The notes: generated by a model not told the origin, from the sequence alone. DNA of 64,000 bases from Haliotis asinina (GCF_037392515.1 NC_090291.1:14889001-14953000); one strand, 5' to 3'. Shown: positions 11,701-26,700, counted from the stretch's first letter. Translations and numbers: made by a program.

Positions 11701-14700
11701 TCCCTCGGCTTCGGCTATTTCACGAACAAAATAATGTTTTCCATGGTTGTCTTCCAGAACAACTAGGCTATATTCGTATGTGATTATTATGAAGTCATAT
11801 AACCTTAAATGTATTTTCATATTCATTAGATTTGAAAACAATCAGTATGACACATCCGATGGCAATTTTTATAAGCCCAATTTCTCACTTGACTGGATGA
11901 TTTGGAAACTGATGATAGCTGGTGAAGTATCTGTTAAAACGACTTCATCGAAACCCAAACCCTTACTCGGGTAGGCCTCAGCTTGGGCAAGCTGAACGAA
12001 TGTATATCAATCGAGACTGTTCATACTGCATCTAAGTGTAAACATGTCTGTAGTTACAACACATGAACCACAAGCCAAGTGGCGTCTTATGTTTTAAAAT
12101 GAATGTAATAAGTTCTTGGTTCATTTACGCCAGTCAATAACATAACAGCCTAGAGTTTTCCCTGTCATGTTAAGCTTGAATTTATCGTAGAACATTACAT
12201 GTTAGTTATACGGCGCCACTGTTTAATGGTTACTGGGCGACTGCTATAATCAATAGCCAGTTCGTCAGCTGCAATAACATATGACTTGGGGAAACCTGTG
12301 TCTCTTCATTATTTAAACGTACAATGAAGGTTTATAATAAATTGATGCCGCCCTCGAAACTTTTGTATATTAATGTCTTTAAAGAGCAGTGTAGAGCGTA
12401 AGGGAGTTAATATTTTGATCCCCAAAGTTATAGCTTGAACGAATGGTTAGGGGGTCATCGGAACTAGGTTTATAAATGGGCGAGTGAATGAGTACTGTTT
12501 CGAGCTATCAGTGATATTCCAGGTATAGCTCGGTCATCTGTAAGTAGACAGGTAGAGGGACGATAGCATTAGGAGCTATGCTCATCCCGACAACATGAAA
12601 CATGCTCGTCACACACTGTGACCTACGGTCTTCCTTCAGTTCCTTTTCCAGTATCCAGGGTCCAGATGTTGTTTTTTCCCAAAAAAAAAACAATTTTACA
12701 GTTTTCAAAATTTCAGAGAGTAGGACTTAATACTGTGAGCGTACAATACATTATAATTCATTTTGGTTAGCTGTTTTAGTAAACTTACACGATCACAGAA
12801 AAAGAATTGCCAGCTGAAACATTCCACTGTTTCCGCGTTAGGGTGTTAAAGGGTCCTCAGTGTATATTTCAAATAAATGTTACCAGCAATTGGATACTCC
12901 ACTGGTTAACAGACTTATCCACTCAGCCTTTCCCAGCCCCCAGCCCCCAGCCCCCAGCCCCCAGCCCCCAGCCCCCGCCCCAGCCCCAGTCAAAGTCCCA
13001 GCCCCAGCCCCACACCACCCGTTCACCCACTCAGTCACTCTCGGTCACCTGTACATGACATTGACACTCTATACTCAGCTCCCCCACACCCACTTGCTCA
13101 CCTCAAATTGACTTATTCACTCACCCGCCCACTCACTCGCTTCCTTAAAATATTCAAATACATAAAGAATAATCTTCGTCTTCTTCGAAACAAAATGACA
13201 AGAGTGAAAAAACGCATTAAGTATGTCCTCGGTAATACTCCTGTTAAACGAAACATACACTTGTCTATGAGATCTCAGTGTAGTTCTTGATGTCTTTGTA
13301 CATTTTAATCGCATGTCTATGTTATGTGTGGCATTTACGATCTCATAAGCGCTACAACAGTCGAAAGTCTGTATTAAGGTCTGGAAGTTACAATCACCTT
13401 AGCACCACAATAATTGTAAGCCTATATTAAGGTCTGGAAGTTACGATCAGCTTAGCGCCACAATAATCGGAAGTCTACATAGAGGTATGGACGTTACGAT
13501 CACCTTAGCGCCTTCAGTCGTAAGCCAACGTTAAATTATCGGAGTTACGAATACCTTAGCCTAAGGATCGCTTTGTAAAACGACACTCTGTCAGCTGAAT
13601 GTTCGTAACACAGGACCCCTATGTTTGAGAGTCGAGGAATATGTTTCAATGTCTTCAGTAATATTCCTTTCAAACGAAATACATACTCCACTGTGAGACT
13701 ATTGCACAGGCTGGTTTTCCGTATAGGCCTGGCATTTCTGTCATCTGAATGTTCGTAACATGGAATAGGTCCAGTGCCATTAAGGTTGGGCTCGGTCGCA
13801 ACCATGTTTGCATAGCTTCCCAGACGGAAATGTATGAGGTTGTAAATGTCTTCAAGATGCTACCTACATTGAAATACATCACAGAACCGAGGCCGACGCT
13901 GTCCCAGCTGGGGGATATTCACAACACTGCAGGAAATGTACATAGCTGTTTTTACCATTCTCCTAGTAACTTTGTTTCGTTTCAGAAAAAAGGGAGGTTT
14001 ATTCGCCAACATATTCACATCCTTTACGTTAGACTTACGGTAAAAAGAAACAATAAACAAGGTTTCAGGAAATATACGGCGACATTTGTTTCGAGAGACA
14101 AAAAACGTGTAAGATTTCAAAGGGCACGTGGTCCAGATTCCAAGAAAATCAACATCTACAATGTAAATATGACAGTATATTGTTCATAACAGTAATAACA
14201 CATGTTGAAATCATATTGCGTGGCGTCAAGTCGATGTCATGGTTTTTTTACTAGAACGACCTTGACTAGAACGCTCTCGCTGTCATTACGTCTCTTGCTC
14301 GCAATGACGACGTGGTAGGTTACTATAAGTTGTTCAGTGGCCAGGAAGGGGTCATGGGTTGATGTAGCCAAGAGGGTACATCAATCCATTAGCCCCAAGG
14401 GACAGTGCATCTTGCTGTTTTTCTCACAGGTTTTGTGTTAGTAAGGTCACCGCGATGTAATTCCCCTCCCTAATATTTACAGGGACTCCATTTGAAAGTT
14501 TTGTCAAAATTTATTTATTGGAATACGAGGCAAATCTTTTCGCAGCCATTGCTAGATTTTGCAGACAAGACACAATAAAAACAAATTTAGAGTTATCTCC
14601 CTTCCACCGATTTGCATTCGCATTATGCGTGATTCAGTGTTTTTCGAGATAAGGAAGGACTACCAGGAAGTACCAAATGAGTTGGTATTGGCAGCGGGAT

Positions 14701-17700
14701 ACTTTGCAATCGGAAAACGACATTTATGTGTGAAGTAAGATAAACGACCATGTAGTTTGTGTGCTTCCCTGCGTATCACACTTCCCTTAGCTTTTTTGTG
14801 TAGACGACTCAGTTTCTCTCTATTATCGCTTAGCGGCGACTAATGGATTTGGGTACGGACGATTTTCAGCTCAAGTTGCAATCCTCTGGAATTCACTTGC
14901 CGAAGAGTTGAATAGGGCGCAAAGTCTTGATGTTTTCAAGTGAGACCTAAAAGCTAGAGATCACCATTGAAGCGGAAGCAACTATTGCCACAGATAACCT
15001 TGCAACATACTATTGCGATAGCGATAGTCTGTTGCGACCAACTATTGCAATACAATATGGGCAATAATTTCTCTCTCCTTGAATTGTCTCATTCAACTGT
15101 CTCAAGTTATTTCCCAAATGAATGTATAGTCTTATGAAATGAAACAAGTTTCAGTCTCTTTTCAGAACTGACAAACTGATAATAAAACAGAAACACAGAT
15201 CAAGTAAACAGTTAAAATATGAACTTATTGCTATTCACAATTTCCAACTCCTAGTCGCAGGGCGTGTTTCCCGCCATGGTTGTTTAAGAGAGCTGGATGC
15301 ACGGATGGACATTGGGAACAAATCTACATTCCTATGTTTTGCGCATTTATCAACAGAGGTCAGTGACTAAGCTGTCGATAGTCACGCATATGCATACTTT
15401 CGATGCATCGATAATTTTTCCGTGTCTAACATCGATTAATTGCTATCGGAGTCTCAACAACTGCAATCCATCGATAATTCCATGCATTGTAACCGCATTG
15501 TTACCTTTCTGTTCAAGAAATACTATGACGAGTGAACTAGTAAAATCTATAGACAACGGGCATACCTTCTGGCGTGGATTTTAGCGCATTACAGCGAGTT
15601 TTATGCCACATTCAGCAATATTACATCTATATGGCAGCGGTCTGTATTTCTTCGAGCCTGGACCATCTAATCCAGTGATCAACATCATAAACATCGATAT
15701 GCACGATTGGAAACCGGTGACGTGTCAAGCAAGTCAGCGAGCCTGACTACCCGATCCCGTTGTCATCTCTTACGACAAGCATGGGTTACGGGAGATACAT
15801 TCCAACCCGGACTTTCACGGGTCCAAAGCGCATTACAAATGGACTCAAATTTATTTTAAATTGTTTTACCGGGGTTTAAAATTTGTTAGATGGTAAGAAA
15901 AATGAGAATAGCGCGAATAAGATATGATGCGCTAGCGCCTATTCACCACAGTAATGCTCTCGGTGCAGTATGTTAAGCTTGAAGCAGTATGAACCGCAAA
16001 GCAGGGCAAATTATCAACGGAAAAATGTTTCACCGTGTTTTCCTAATACGATCACCATTATACGACTGTGTCGAACTTCGGGTATCGCGAATTATTTATG
16101 CATTTCCCTTTATCTTCGACCTAGCTGCGTGCGTGCGTGCGTGCAAAGCCCTTTGAGCTGTACAGCTGGATATCGGCGTTATTATTACACAAATGGGGCA
16201 TGGTGGGCGAGCTGGCTAAGGCACCAGGCTAGTGATCCAGCGAGGTTAAGGTTTCGGGATCGAGCCCACCTGTGACCGGGTGTAAAACCCTTGGAGTCAA
16301 CTTTGTGTGCAGACTCTTTCAGTGTTGTCACAACCCCTAGTGTACAGTACACAACCCTGTGCACTTAAAGGAACCCACGAATCCGTTGGTATATGACCAG
16401 ATGGTGGCCACATGAACACGTGCATACACCTAGTTGCGGGTACAGCAACGTGCAGTAAACTTGGACAAAGTGCTGTGACTATGTGTTCCAGTCCACCCAG
16501 CTGTCAATTGGGTACCTCGTTGGGATGAGAGAGCCACAATAAACTCGGTGCGCCTAGTGGCAGCAAGAGTTGTATACTCCCCAGGGAGTTGAGATTGAAA
16601 TACGATGTGCTGTTGAGATTGACATCTGGTGATCGAGGGAAAAATACCGGCGCCTTGAACATGCACTAGTGCGTGGATATGTGCGCTATATAAACATCCA
16701 ATCTATCTATCCATCTAAATGTTAGTATATCGAACACCAAAAGAAACGTAATTTTCGGATAAAATGAAATCTCATAAAAGTAAGCGTTCATGAATATGTC
16801 TTCTGTTTGAAACTTGAAAAAAGCCAGAGTTGCGTTTGTTTTTTGGGTTTGTTTTTTTTTTTGCTGCTCTGTATACAATGAAAATACTGTACATAAACAT
16901 GAATCGATCTACCAAGTCAAGTACCATCCATAACTTGCCCTGTTTTGTGATTAACATCACAACGCCTCCACCACACAGGTTTAAAAGAACCCTTAGTTAC
17001 GACTCGTTAAACTCGATTTGAAGAATTTATGCACGTGTCCCCACTTTCGTAATTCAGCATGTAAACGCAAGGTCCGCAGCAAACAGATACCTAATTTTAT
17101 GTCAATATAGTCTTAGCACGTCGAGCGGTTGTCGCAAAGGTTGTGTAAGGAACCTGTTTCAAACGTTTCCGCAGCCGATAAGCACAGGTAATTGCCCTAC
17201 CAGCCACAATGGATGTTTTCGATTTCAAATACTTGTTGACACCGAGATGCTAATTTCATTTGTTGAGATTCTACAAATGCTCTAAAACCTTTCATTCACT
17301 CGCGTGATCGTTTAATATATGCCGAAGATTGCGTATCTTCCTGATCTGTTTACAGCCCCGATCACAGCCCGACGTTAAGTTGCCCGTATCAAAGTTCCTC
17401 TCTCCGCCACGTTAATGAAATTGGGCGTTTTATTACGCCAGCACGGGGATACCCTCCTTTTATCTTTGCTTAATGTGCGTCAAAGAAACGATAAAATTTG
17501 TCCTGGACTTAAATCAGTCTCCCAAATACTAGACAGGCCGATTGTGTTACGTTCGGGGTCTGTCGGAAACAATTCTCTTCCCATGCCCTTGGTTCAAGGT
17601 CCCGTATATAATCTTAAGATAGTGACGGGCGAAAAGAACGTTAACAATAGGACTGGAACTAATGACAGCCTTTGTCGAGAAAACTACCATGATTAATAGT

Positions 17701-20700
17701 CGCGGGTGTTGGAGAGGATCAGTAATGATAATTAACACGTGCTTTTTCAAGACAATTTTCAACGTTTTAGATTAATCACGTCATGAGTTCCAACGTGTCT
17801 AATGGCCTTAGTAACACAGAAAATTACGATACATTTCAAGCCCAAACACATGTGAGTCCATTAACCGTATCACATTTGGCGATAAGCCGTTAGATCAGTC
17901 ATGTGAAAAACTGTGTTTGCGGATATGTTTCAGGGCGTGTATCTCTTCGACGTGACCATTTACGTCGTGTAAGGTCGCATTAAGCACGTAGTCGTCTCAA
18001 ACACATGCATTCTGAACCTACATACGAATTTAAAATTACACGCTTTCGGGAAGGGTCATCCCCAAAAGCACCTGCTTAACATCTTTCTGCTCATATATTG
18101 CCGCATTTTATATTTTAAGAGATGTAAGAAACATTCTCCAACAGCTACTTTTCTATGTCTCTCTAGACTAGCCTGGTACACATCGTTCCGACCTCACTTA
18201 ACCTCGCTATTGGTTTTCGTTACTCTGAAAGAATTTTAATAATATGTATAATAACAAACCCTGTCTAAATGTCACGACGGTATCATGTTAGATAGGGCTA
18301 CACTATGTGCTACTTTTCTATAGACAGAGAGGCTCGTCATTGTTCTCCCTGGCGACCTCCTGTTTCGCACTTTGTCACTTCATCAAGTTCGACCCCTCTC
18401 CGTGACAAAGTCGCCGTCGTGAGCATTTCCGTCTTTATCTCTGACCATCGTGTGACCCAAGCCTTGTCAAATAACTCCAAAACTAATAGATTCTACTTAT
18501 ATGTGTTAGATATAGCTGTCGTTACCTTTACAGATATGCTTCAGCTTGTGCATCTTTCAATATCCCCTTTCCTTCAGCGTTCCCTCATTTGCAAAGAGAT
18601 AGTGGTTGGGTTAGGATTTTCGCTCATAACGCAAAAAAGGCGGTTGGGCACCCTCATGGTAAGCGTTCTCTTGTCATGCCCTAGATCTGGGTTAGAATTC
18701 CCAATGTGTGAATCCCGTTTCTGAGCTCTTTGATGTTGCGGGAATATTACTAAAACTAAACCCCAATTACCTATTTTAACAGGTTATTTCCTCTTCTGAA
18801 GTAAGGGGTGGTCGGATAGTCTAGAACTGCCACTTCACGCTGAAGAAGGGGGTATATTTTTTACCTTTGTATACGTACAGCATGTGTCCGTCATTTCTAT
18901 ATTGTCTAACTCCAACATATTCATGTGGATATTTTTGTACGAAGTCTCTTCCTTGAGACCTTACCTACTCTGAAATAATAGAGCCAATCATTTCCATGTT
19001 ACGATTCCCGCTCTAACACTATTTGAATAGCGCTTTCAGCGACATTAAACTACCCCGAGCACTCACTCCCTGTCACTCAAGATTCTCTTCACCATACATT
19101 GTACATATGTGTATTCCTCGTGGCTTATTTGGTGATGAAGTGACCGGTTTTCTTGACGAATTCCACGTGGTTGTCCATATTACAAATGTCAGTTTCAGTG
19201 GCATTTGTAGTGTGTCATATTGATGCCAGGCTTTGCTTTGGTCCACCTTGCAAACATTCTTGTCACTATCATATCGAGAAAGCTGACTCCTGTTCTACTA
19301 CGCAACTCTTTGTTCAACATCTTTCTTATGTACAATCCCTATCAGCGAGATCAAACCAGGGGCGGAAGTGCACTTATGCCTCAGAGTTACTTCCCTTTGT
19401 AAATGACTCTCGCAGGTGCGCGAAGGGTGGGTCGGACTCAAAGGACGGCGGTTTAACGAGGGTAGACAGATTGTGCAATTCTTAAACCAGCATCTCTTAA
19501 TTCATGTCAGGCAGGATTTAATGGCATGCTGAGTCAAAGATAATTGTGTGATGACACTGTAATGGGCCTCCGTGTTCTGCATGTGGTGGTTTTAACTGCA
19601 AAATAAATTGGAAAACCGGTAAGCGATAAGGAAATGAAAATAATGATTTTTTAGCATACCTGATTTGACACTGACATATTTACAAACGGATGACGTCGGG
19701 TATATTTTTTTACAGTTTTGTTCTGCATCCCGCTCGATGAAGTTACTTTATCATTGACGTATTAATAACCAACGTTAATATTCCGTGTGTTATCTTGACT
19801 GCTAGCTTTTAACGTGTTTTGTGCCTGATAGGAGAATTTTAAGTTCTTGTGAGAGGTCACTCAAACACAATACAATTGTGAAATAAGTATGAAATGGTAA
19901 GAGTGAGTTACCTTGTCATCTGGGGTGGTGGGTTAGCCTAGTGGTTAAGGCGTATGCTTTCGATTTCACACATGAGTACTGCGCCACTGGTATCCCAGGT
20001 CGTGATATTGCTGGAATATTGCCAAACGCGGGGTAATACCATACTCACTCACCCTGTCACCTTGTCACAATAGTGACTACTCCTCAACTCACCTTCCTCA
20101 CCTCACCTCACCTCACCTCACCTCAATTCTTGGTAATATTGTTTCTGTCTGTTCCAGATGTGAAATTCGTTCAGGACCAGAATATCTTCTCAGGAAATAC
20201 AAATTCAGTGAAAATACATTTGAAGTACATCAATACTATTACAACGACCCCGACTGCAACGATCCCAGACACGCCATCGTTGCCCATGGGACATACCGAC
20301 AGCTACGACAATCGTGGTTAGTGCCAGGCGGGACGGAAGCTGAGTATCAAGTTATCAAAGCTCACGTGATTCCATATTCAAATGACGTTGCCAAAAGTCT
20401 GCAGGTGGATTTTAACAGATCGTGCAAGATTTTAGGTACAGTGAAACTGGAAACGTTCGAAAAACAACTTTTCATGAGCACCCCCGTGGAGAACCCTGGA
20501 GAAGGTCCAGACAAGACGCTCCCGAAGGATATCGATTGTTCCAATTTATTAAACTTTACCTTATCGGAGTTACAGCTGATGAGGGTGGAAATTAAGAAAC
20601 ACAAGACTTCTCATAGCCGTGGCTTTCATGACAATGGCTTGGATCACGGGACGGAGACTGGTGACCTCAAGCATCTCGTAAGGAAGACAAACGACCTGCT

Positions 20701-23700
20701 TCTTGGAAGTGTTCATACTAACCGGAAGTTACGTCATCGCCATCGTCCGTCGAGCTTCCAGATTGCATTGAGGAATTCAGAGGTGAGTATTTGCTACATC
20801 GTGCACGTTCCGACATCATCCCAGCCTATATTTCTCCCCTCTCGAACCGTAGGAGAGATCAATTACCTAAATCGATATTATTGCTGTTGATCACTGGATT
20901 GTCTGGTCCAGACTCGATTATTTGTAGACCGCCACCATATAGCTGGAGTATTGCTACATCTGGCGTAGAACTAGACTCACTCACTCACTCACTCGCCGTA
21001 GAACAGATAAAATAGGTTTCCTGTTTCAATGTAAACAAAAACTTGACCTCACTTCAAAACATTGATTTGTTGTTTAACTCCACACTCATCCATATTCTAG
21101 CTGCATGGCGGCAGTCTAGATCTGTAAATAATCGAGTCGGGAACGGAAAATCTAGTGATCAACAGCATGAACATCGTTCCACGCAATTGGTATACGATTA
21201 TGTGTCAACCAAGTCATCGAATCTGACCACCGGATCCCGTTAGCCGACTTTTATCACAAGCATGGGTTACTGAAGACAACAATGTGTTTTTGTGTCCTCT
21301 TTCTTGTCTGTATACGGCTGTATTATAAGAAAAGGCGGCGTTATAACAAACTGACTCACCCATGGAAGGGGCCTGCAAATGGTTCTTTATCCTCCATCTT
21401 CTTTATTGGAGATGTGTCGGAAGGTATATCATGTAGATATCGAGGATGCCTCACACACTGATGTACCATATCTAAGAATGTGACACAATACAGTTTGACT
21501 GCAGCGTGAAAAAAACCTCCCTTGCTCCCCAGATAGCATTCTGATGTTGGTCCAACGGTGGCCCAATCTCGCAAATCTCGCAATACTATCGCATATAGCT
21601 AGTAATATATTCTTCAAGTTGAATTCACTCCCTCTGTCCACGCTTGACGGTCACTTTTACTCACATTTTTGCAAAAACTACATGCTTAAAAAATTAAACG
21701 CCGATGTTTGATGGAGACCGACCACGAAAAACATGTATGAAATGATTCTTCATAGTGATTTGTTTAATGCGGTATCAAAGTTGCATTCTGCAGCTTAAGT
21801 TTGCAGTTTTGTGGCGACTGTTGTATCATTTCGATACCGTTTGTAATTTAAAATTTGTTCAAATCCAATTTCTTATTGTTTTTTGTTTAACACCAAGGAA
21901 ACACTTTGTTAGGAATTGCTCTGCTCAGGTTTCTTCCCTTCTTTACAAAATCACAAATGTAGACACATGTCCTGAATCCTCCCCATCTAGATCGATTTAG
22001 CAAACCTGAAACAATACAACCAGTGCCACTAGTCACGATTCAAGGAAGAAGTCAATACCCGGTTCTCCAATACAGTAGATCTATAGCTGAAACATGCCGC
22101 TCCATAGTTCCTTTAACCCATTTGAAACGTGCTCACAAACCCCCCTCGCCTCAAGCACTGAATTTTCTAACGTAATTAGGCTGTCGTCAATTTTACCGCT
22201 TCCTTTGAAGGTTGAGCGGAATAATTTACACGAAACCGTATCCTTACATTACACGCTGTCCCCCTGACACGACAAGCCAGTTTTTTTACAGAACAGTTTT
22301 AGGTGTCAACGAGGTAATGTAATAGATCTCCTGATAACTACGTTCTGGAGTTGAAGGTTTTCTGAAAGACCTTTCTGAAGGCAGGAAACCTTAGCCCCAA
22401 ATGAAAGTTAAATAGATCTTGCCGTGTTTATTACACTTTAAAAGGCACAATTTGGGAGTGAACACCGATTGAAATCCACGGCGCTTCATTACGTTTTAAT
22501 CGACGTGATTTTGTAGTATTACATATGTTTTAGCTTTGAAAGTGTATCAAATTTTCGCCTTCTCAGTCGACATCATTTGTTACGCTTTGGTCGTCTTCGT
22601 TTGGCGCTGGCCGTTTATTAGGAGATATTTGTAGTGGAATAGGACGTGTAATGGACAGGAACTAGAAACCATTACGAGAGCTCACAGAGATGGTCGTAAA
22701 CGGAGCTCAGAATGATTCCCCCCGTAACCAGTACTCGAATTACCAGGGACCTATACGTATCGGGAGGGTATTTAAGTGTTGATTACTGTTTAAAGTGTGG
22801 GGTTTTTAGTGTTGGGATTTTCCGGGTTATGCTTGTTTAGGTGTGTGTTATGTTGTTGTTGTTGCTTTTTGTTTTTGTTGTTGAATTGGTAGTGGGCTGG
22901 TTGTTTGGGGTGACTTTTTGTTTGTTTGTTTGTTTGTGGTTTTTGGGCGTTTTTTGTTTTGTTTTGCTTTGGGTTTATTTTGTTTGTTTTTGTTTTGTTT
23001 TGTTTTTGTGTTTGTTTGTTTTGTTTGGGGTTTTTGGGGGAGGTTGGTGTTTTTTTTTTTTTGTTTGTTTTTGTTGTTGTTTTTGTGTTGGTGTTGTTTT
23101 TGTTGTTTTTTTTCTGGCTGTTTTTGGTTTCTTTGGGTTTTTTATTTGTTTGAAAATTCACCACTATCATGTCACTAGATGTCATCACTATCACTATACT
23201 AGAATTTCATCACTATCACTGTACTTGATTTCCTCCCCATAATGTTGCCGGAAATCATAGATTATAGTGTCCATCCCTGTAACTGTACTGGCATACATTA
23301 CTGTCCCAATAAATGCCTCAAGTCACATCCAGTTATACAAAAGCTATGTTATGCCCCATGTCCTACCAACCTGATGTTCAAGGGTCAATTGTAACCGGTA
23401 TTTCGAATTCTACAGGGACATACAGTAAGCATGGCGTGATGCCGTTTATGGACATTTACTTGTGTTGTAAAAGGGATCGGTGGGGTAGCCTAGTTGTTAA
23501 AGCTTCCGTTTGTCTCGCCACTGACCCGGGTTCGATTCCCCACATGGGTACAATGTTTGAAGCACATTTCTGTTGTCCCAGGCTCACTCATTATTTCGTA
23601 AAGAGCACATGGATACTGCAGATGATAATCTTATAATCGTTGGATCCAAACCGCCACAGCCACAATCGACATTAAAGACAGAATGTCACACTACATGTCT

Positions 23701-26700
23701 TTAAAAATACATAATGCATTTCAAACAATAATACTAGCTATCAAGGAAGCGACCATACAATTTATCCCCCTCAGAATGGCGTATCGACATTATAAAGTTA
23801 TAATTTAAAGTTCGACAAATCAATGCACCGTTGCATTAAATCGACTCACGCGCTGTCTGCCGGCTGAACATTACTTGAAACGAACCCTATCCCTTAGCGC
23901 GCTCTTTACGAATATTCTACGCACAACCTGAAACAGCAAACATGTTGTAGGGGGATGTTTAGTCTTTTATTGTATCAATAGGAATCTAAGCTGAGTGCAT
24001 ATGCTCCCAATATATGTAGACCAAAATCTTGTCGAAAAAGCGTGACATTGTGCCTTTAACATTGCACCATCATAATATTCAACTGTCATGACCGACGGAA
24101 GATTTCACAAATGTAGTTTGCCCTTATAACCAGCCAAACCACCACAACCGTGCTGAACCACTATATATTATATCTACATCAGTGATCCATGACTGGGCTT
24201 CATTTAGAACAAAACCAACTGTCTCTCCTTCTACATCTATGGTACCGAATACAACATTACAAAACGAACATTTGATCTCGCTAACTCGCCAAGATATACG
24301 TGGATGCAATCTGGATGTGATAAGGAGCGAGTTTTTTTATGTAGTCTATTATTAATATCTCCATGTGCATAAACTTTGAACCTACGCGATTTATCATCCA
24401 ATGAACTAATTAAATACGATGCTATAAATGTTCATACCTAAAGATATACGATTGCTCATTCACCTTTGATGTAACGCCGATCCTGAGCTTTACGGAATAT
24501 CAAAAAGAAACTTTCGACACTAACTTTTTCATCAATAAAAACTGCACTAAAGACCCATGTTAGAGGAAACGTATGGTAAGATATCAGTCTGCATAAACCT
24601 TCTAGTTTATTGTGATAAAACGGCCGGTGCTTCAATTAAAACCCTCTGTTCATTTGCAGTAGACTCTAAAACTTGTTTGTGATTATCAGCCATAACTTCA
24701 TAGGTACGATATAGTCATTAACTCGGCGTAGGGTTCATCTTCGGGGTGAGACTCGTGGTGTGTTAATAACAGTAAATTGTAGTCGGCTTCGCCGATTTTA
24801 GACAAGATGCGACTTGTTGCTGTTGTGGGCGGGATGTAGTTCAAGATAGTAAGCGTGGGATGAAATAATTATCTTTTTGCATGGAACAGTGTAATTATAT
24901 TTTCGTGTGATCTTAATTATATAAATAGGAACATGTGGCGTGGGTTTGGCTGTGGTTACAAATCAACGCCCCTGTGGGTATTTCTGGTTGGAAGCGATCC
25001 CTGGTATCCGATGTGTGACTAAAGAGATCAGTAGGTTTGGTATGAACGAGCCTACAAGCTATGTTCTCCTTGCAGTCAAAACGTACCATGGAATTTCATT
25101 TCGAATAAAGTAAATTGAATAAAGTGAAATTAAGATTGTGAATCCTCATAGTTTTATCTTAAGGAACACTTAAATCTAAGAATATTATTCAGCTTGGGAT
25201 GAAAGTTGTTTAACAAACAGTTTCAAATAACTGTTGCTGGTTTGTATTACAATGGGATGTGCACATTAAATGAAACGCCGAGAACATGAGGGGCTGGTCT
25301 AAGTAAATGCTGATCACGTCCTGCAAGTTCAAAATGTTTTACAGTTTCAACTACTGAGGTTGCCAGGCATGTATCGTGCATTTCATCCTGCAAAGTTCTA
25401 TTTCTATAACCTTTGCGGGCATCTAGAAGTTGGTGAATATGTAAGACGGGTATATGGATGGTAACTTCTTCTTTATTGTATAACCCGACGTTTCGGGGCT
25501 ACTTCTTGTCCCTTCTTCAGATGATTGAAGGGACAGGAAGTAGCCCAGAAAAGTCTTGTCCAACAATAAAGAAGTTGCCATCCACACAGTCGTCTTATAT
25601 ACTACCCTGCAGCTGGATTAAGGCGGTCTCCATACTTATCCACGAGGAATAATATATGTAATATATGCAAAAACAACTGATCCGACTCTTCATTCAGACA
25701 TTATGTGAAGATCTGAATTCGAAGACGTGTGAAGCCAATTTCTGGTGTCCCCCGCCGTCATATTTCTAAAATCGATGCAAAGCTAAAACTCACTTATACA
25801 TGTGAGTTAGATGTGTTAGAAATGCTTATATGAATATATATATATATATAAGCTAAGATGAATAATAATGTGATTAACCGAAGACATAAATGAACTAGAT
25901 GATCAAATGGAGGTATAAAATACTGAAATGAAGATAGAGGTGTTTGTGATTAAATAATGGAATACACGAGAACGGATATATTCCTTCTAGTCACAACCAT
26001 CCTTACGGATCCCAACGACCTCAAACATCTCCAAATGTCTTTTTTTTCAATGTATACACACGTTTTCTAAATCTACCCCTTGTCTACCCTTTTCTAAATA
26101 GCAGAGCTCAAGGCGCCCATTTCACCCTCGTTGTATTCACCCTGCAATTGTCGGCTTCGCTTTCTGAGCATACAGACAACCGCTATTTGATATCTACGGA
26201 CATTGTGCTCAAATAGTAAAGCCTATTGACAAATTGAACTCGTTTGTTGCAACAGTAAATACTAGTGAAGGGGAGGCCTTTTCTTAAAGCTAACATTGTT
26301 CACGGCAGCACTCTAACAAGGTTCCCATTAGCTTGCACAGCTTTTAAGAGTGATGCAGAAACCTCTCGTTGCGAATAACAGAAAGCAGGGACGCCCTTGC
26401 ATTCTCCACGCATTTCCAGTGGGAACATCGAACTACTGTCTAAAACCACCCAGCTCACGTTCATTCAAGGAGAGACATTCAAAACTGATCAATGGAAGGT
26501 TTAATTGGAGGTCAAAGTCTGGGGATCTCGAGAAAGTTTATTATGAAAATAATATTAATATGAACTTCAAAGCTTACTGTTCCGTTTACTGTTAGATTGC
26601 TTCTCCTTTCATAACACATGGAAGCGCAGAACGATGTAGACAGGAATATAATAATGTGATCTGATAGGCCCACACACTGGGAACTGCAGCACAACAGACC

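Larger units (their letters stand above)
7522..20157 (+). other. Intron between APCDD1 visible exons 1 and 2
   Basis: 12.6 kb, GTAGGT donor and TGTTCCAG acceptor. It contains SINEs, the 45-bp minisatellite, the C-rich repeat, the 60-bp tandem repeat, a LINE relic and the 520-bp SINE, each listed separately. Open frames such as 13749-14189 and 18305-18724 show no recognisable motif. Confidence 0.85.

Noticed and set aside
13749..14189. 146-codon open frame in the APCDD1 intron
   Set aside because: It overlaps local duplicated sequence, has no domain resemblance, and is matched by an equally long frame on the opposite strand.
18305..18724. 139-codon open frame in the APCDD1 intron
   Set aside because: Its 3' end runs into a degenerate SINE copy and it shows no recognisable motif.
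22790..23242. Open frames of 75-134 codons rich in Phe/Val or Lys/Asn/Thr
   Set aside because: Produced by the T/G-only tract; apparent membrane-protein look is only the composition.
23477..23592. Possible tRNA genes at SINE heads
   Set aside because: A- and B-box-like sequences are present, but the same head recurs more than 20 times joined to a SINE body, and I could not fold a full cloverleaf. They are tRNA-derived, not tRNA genes.
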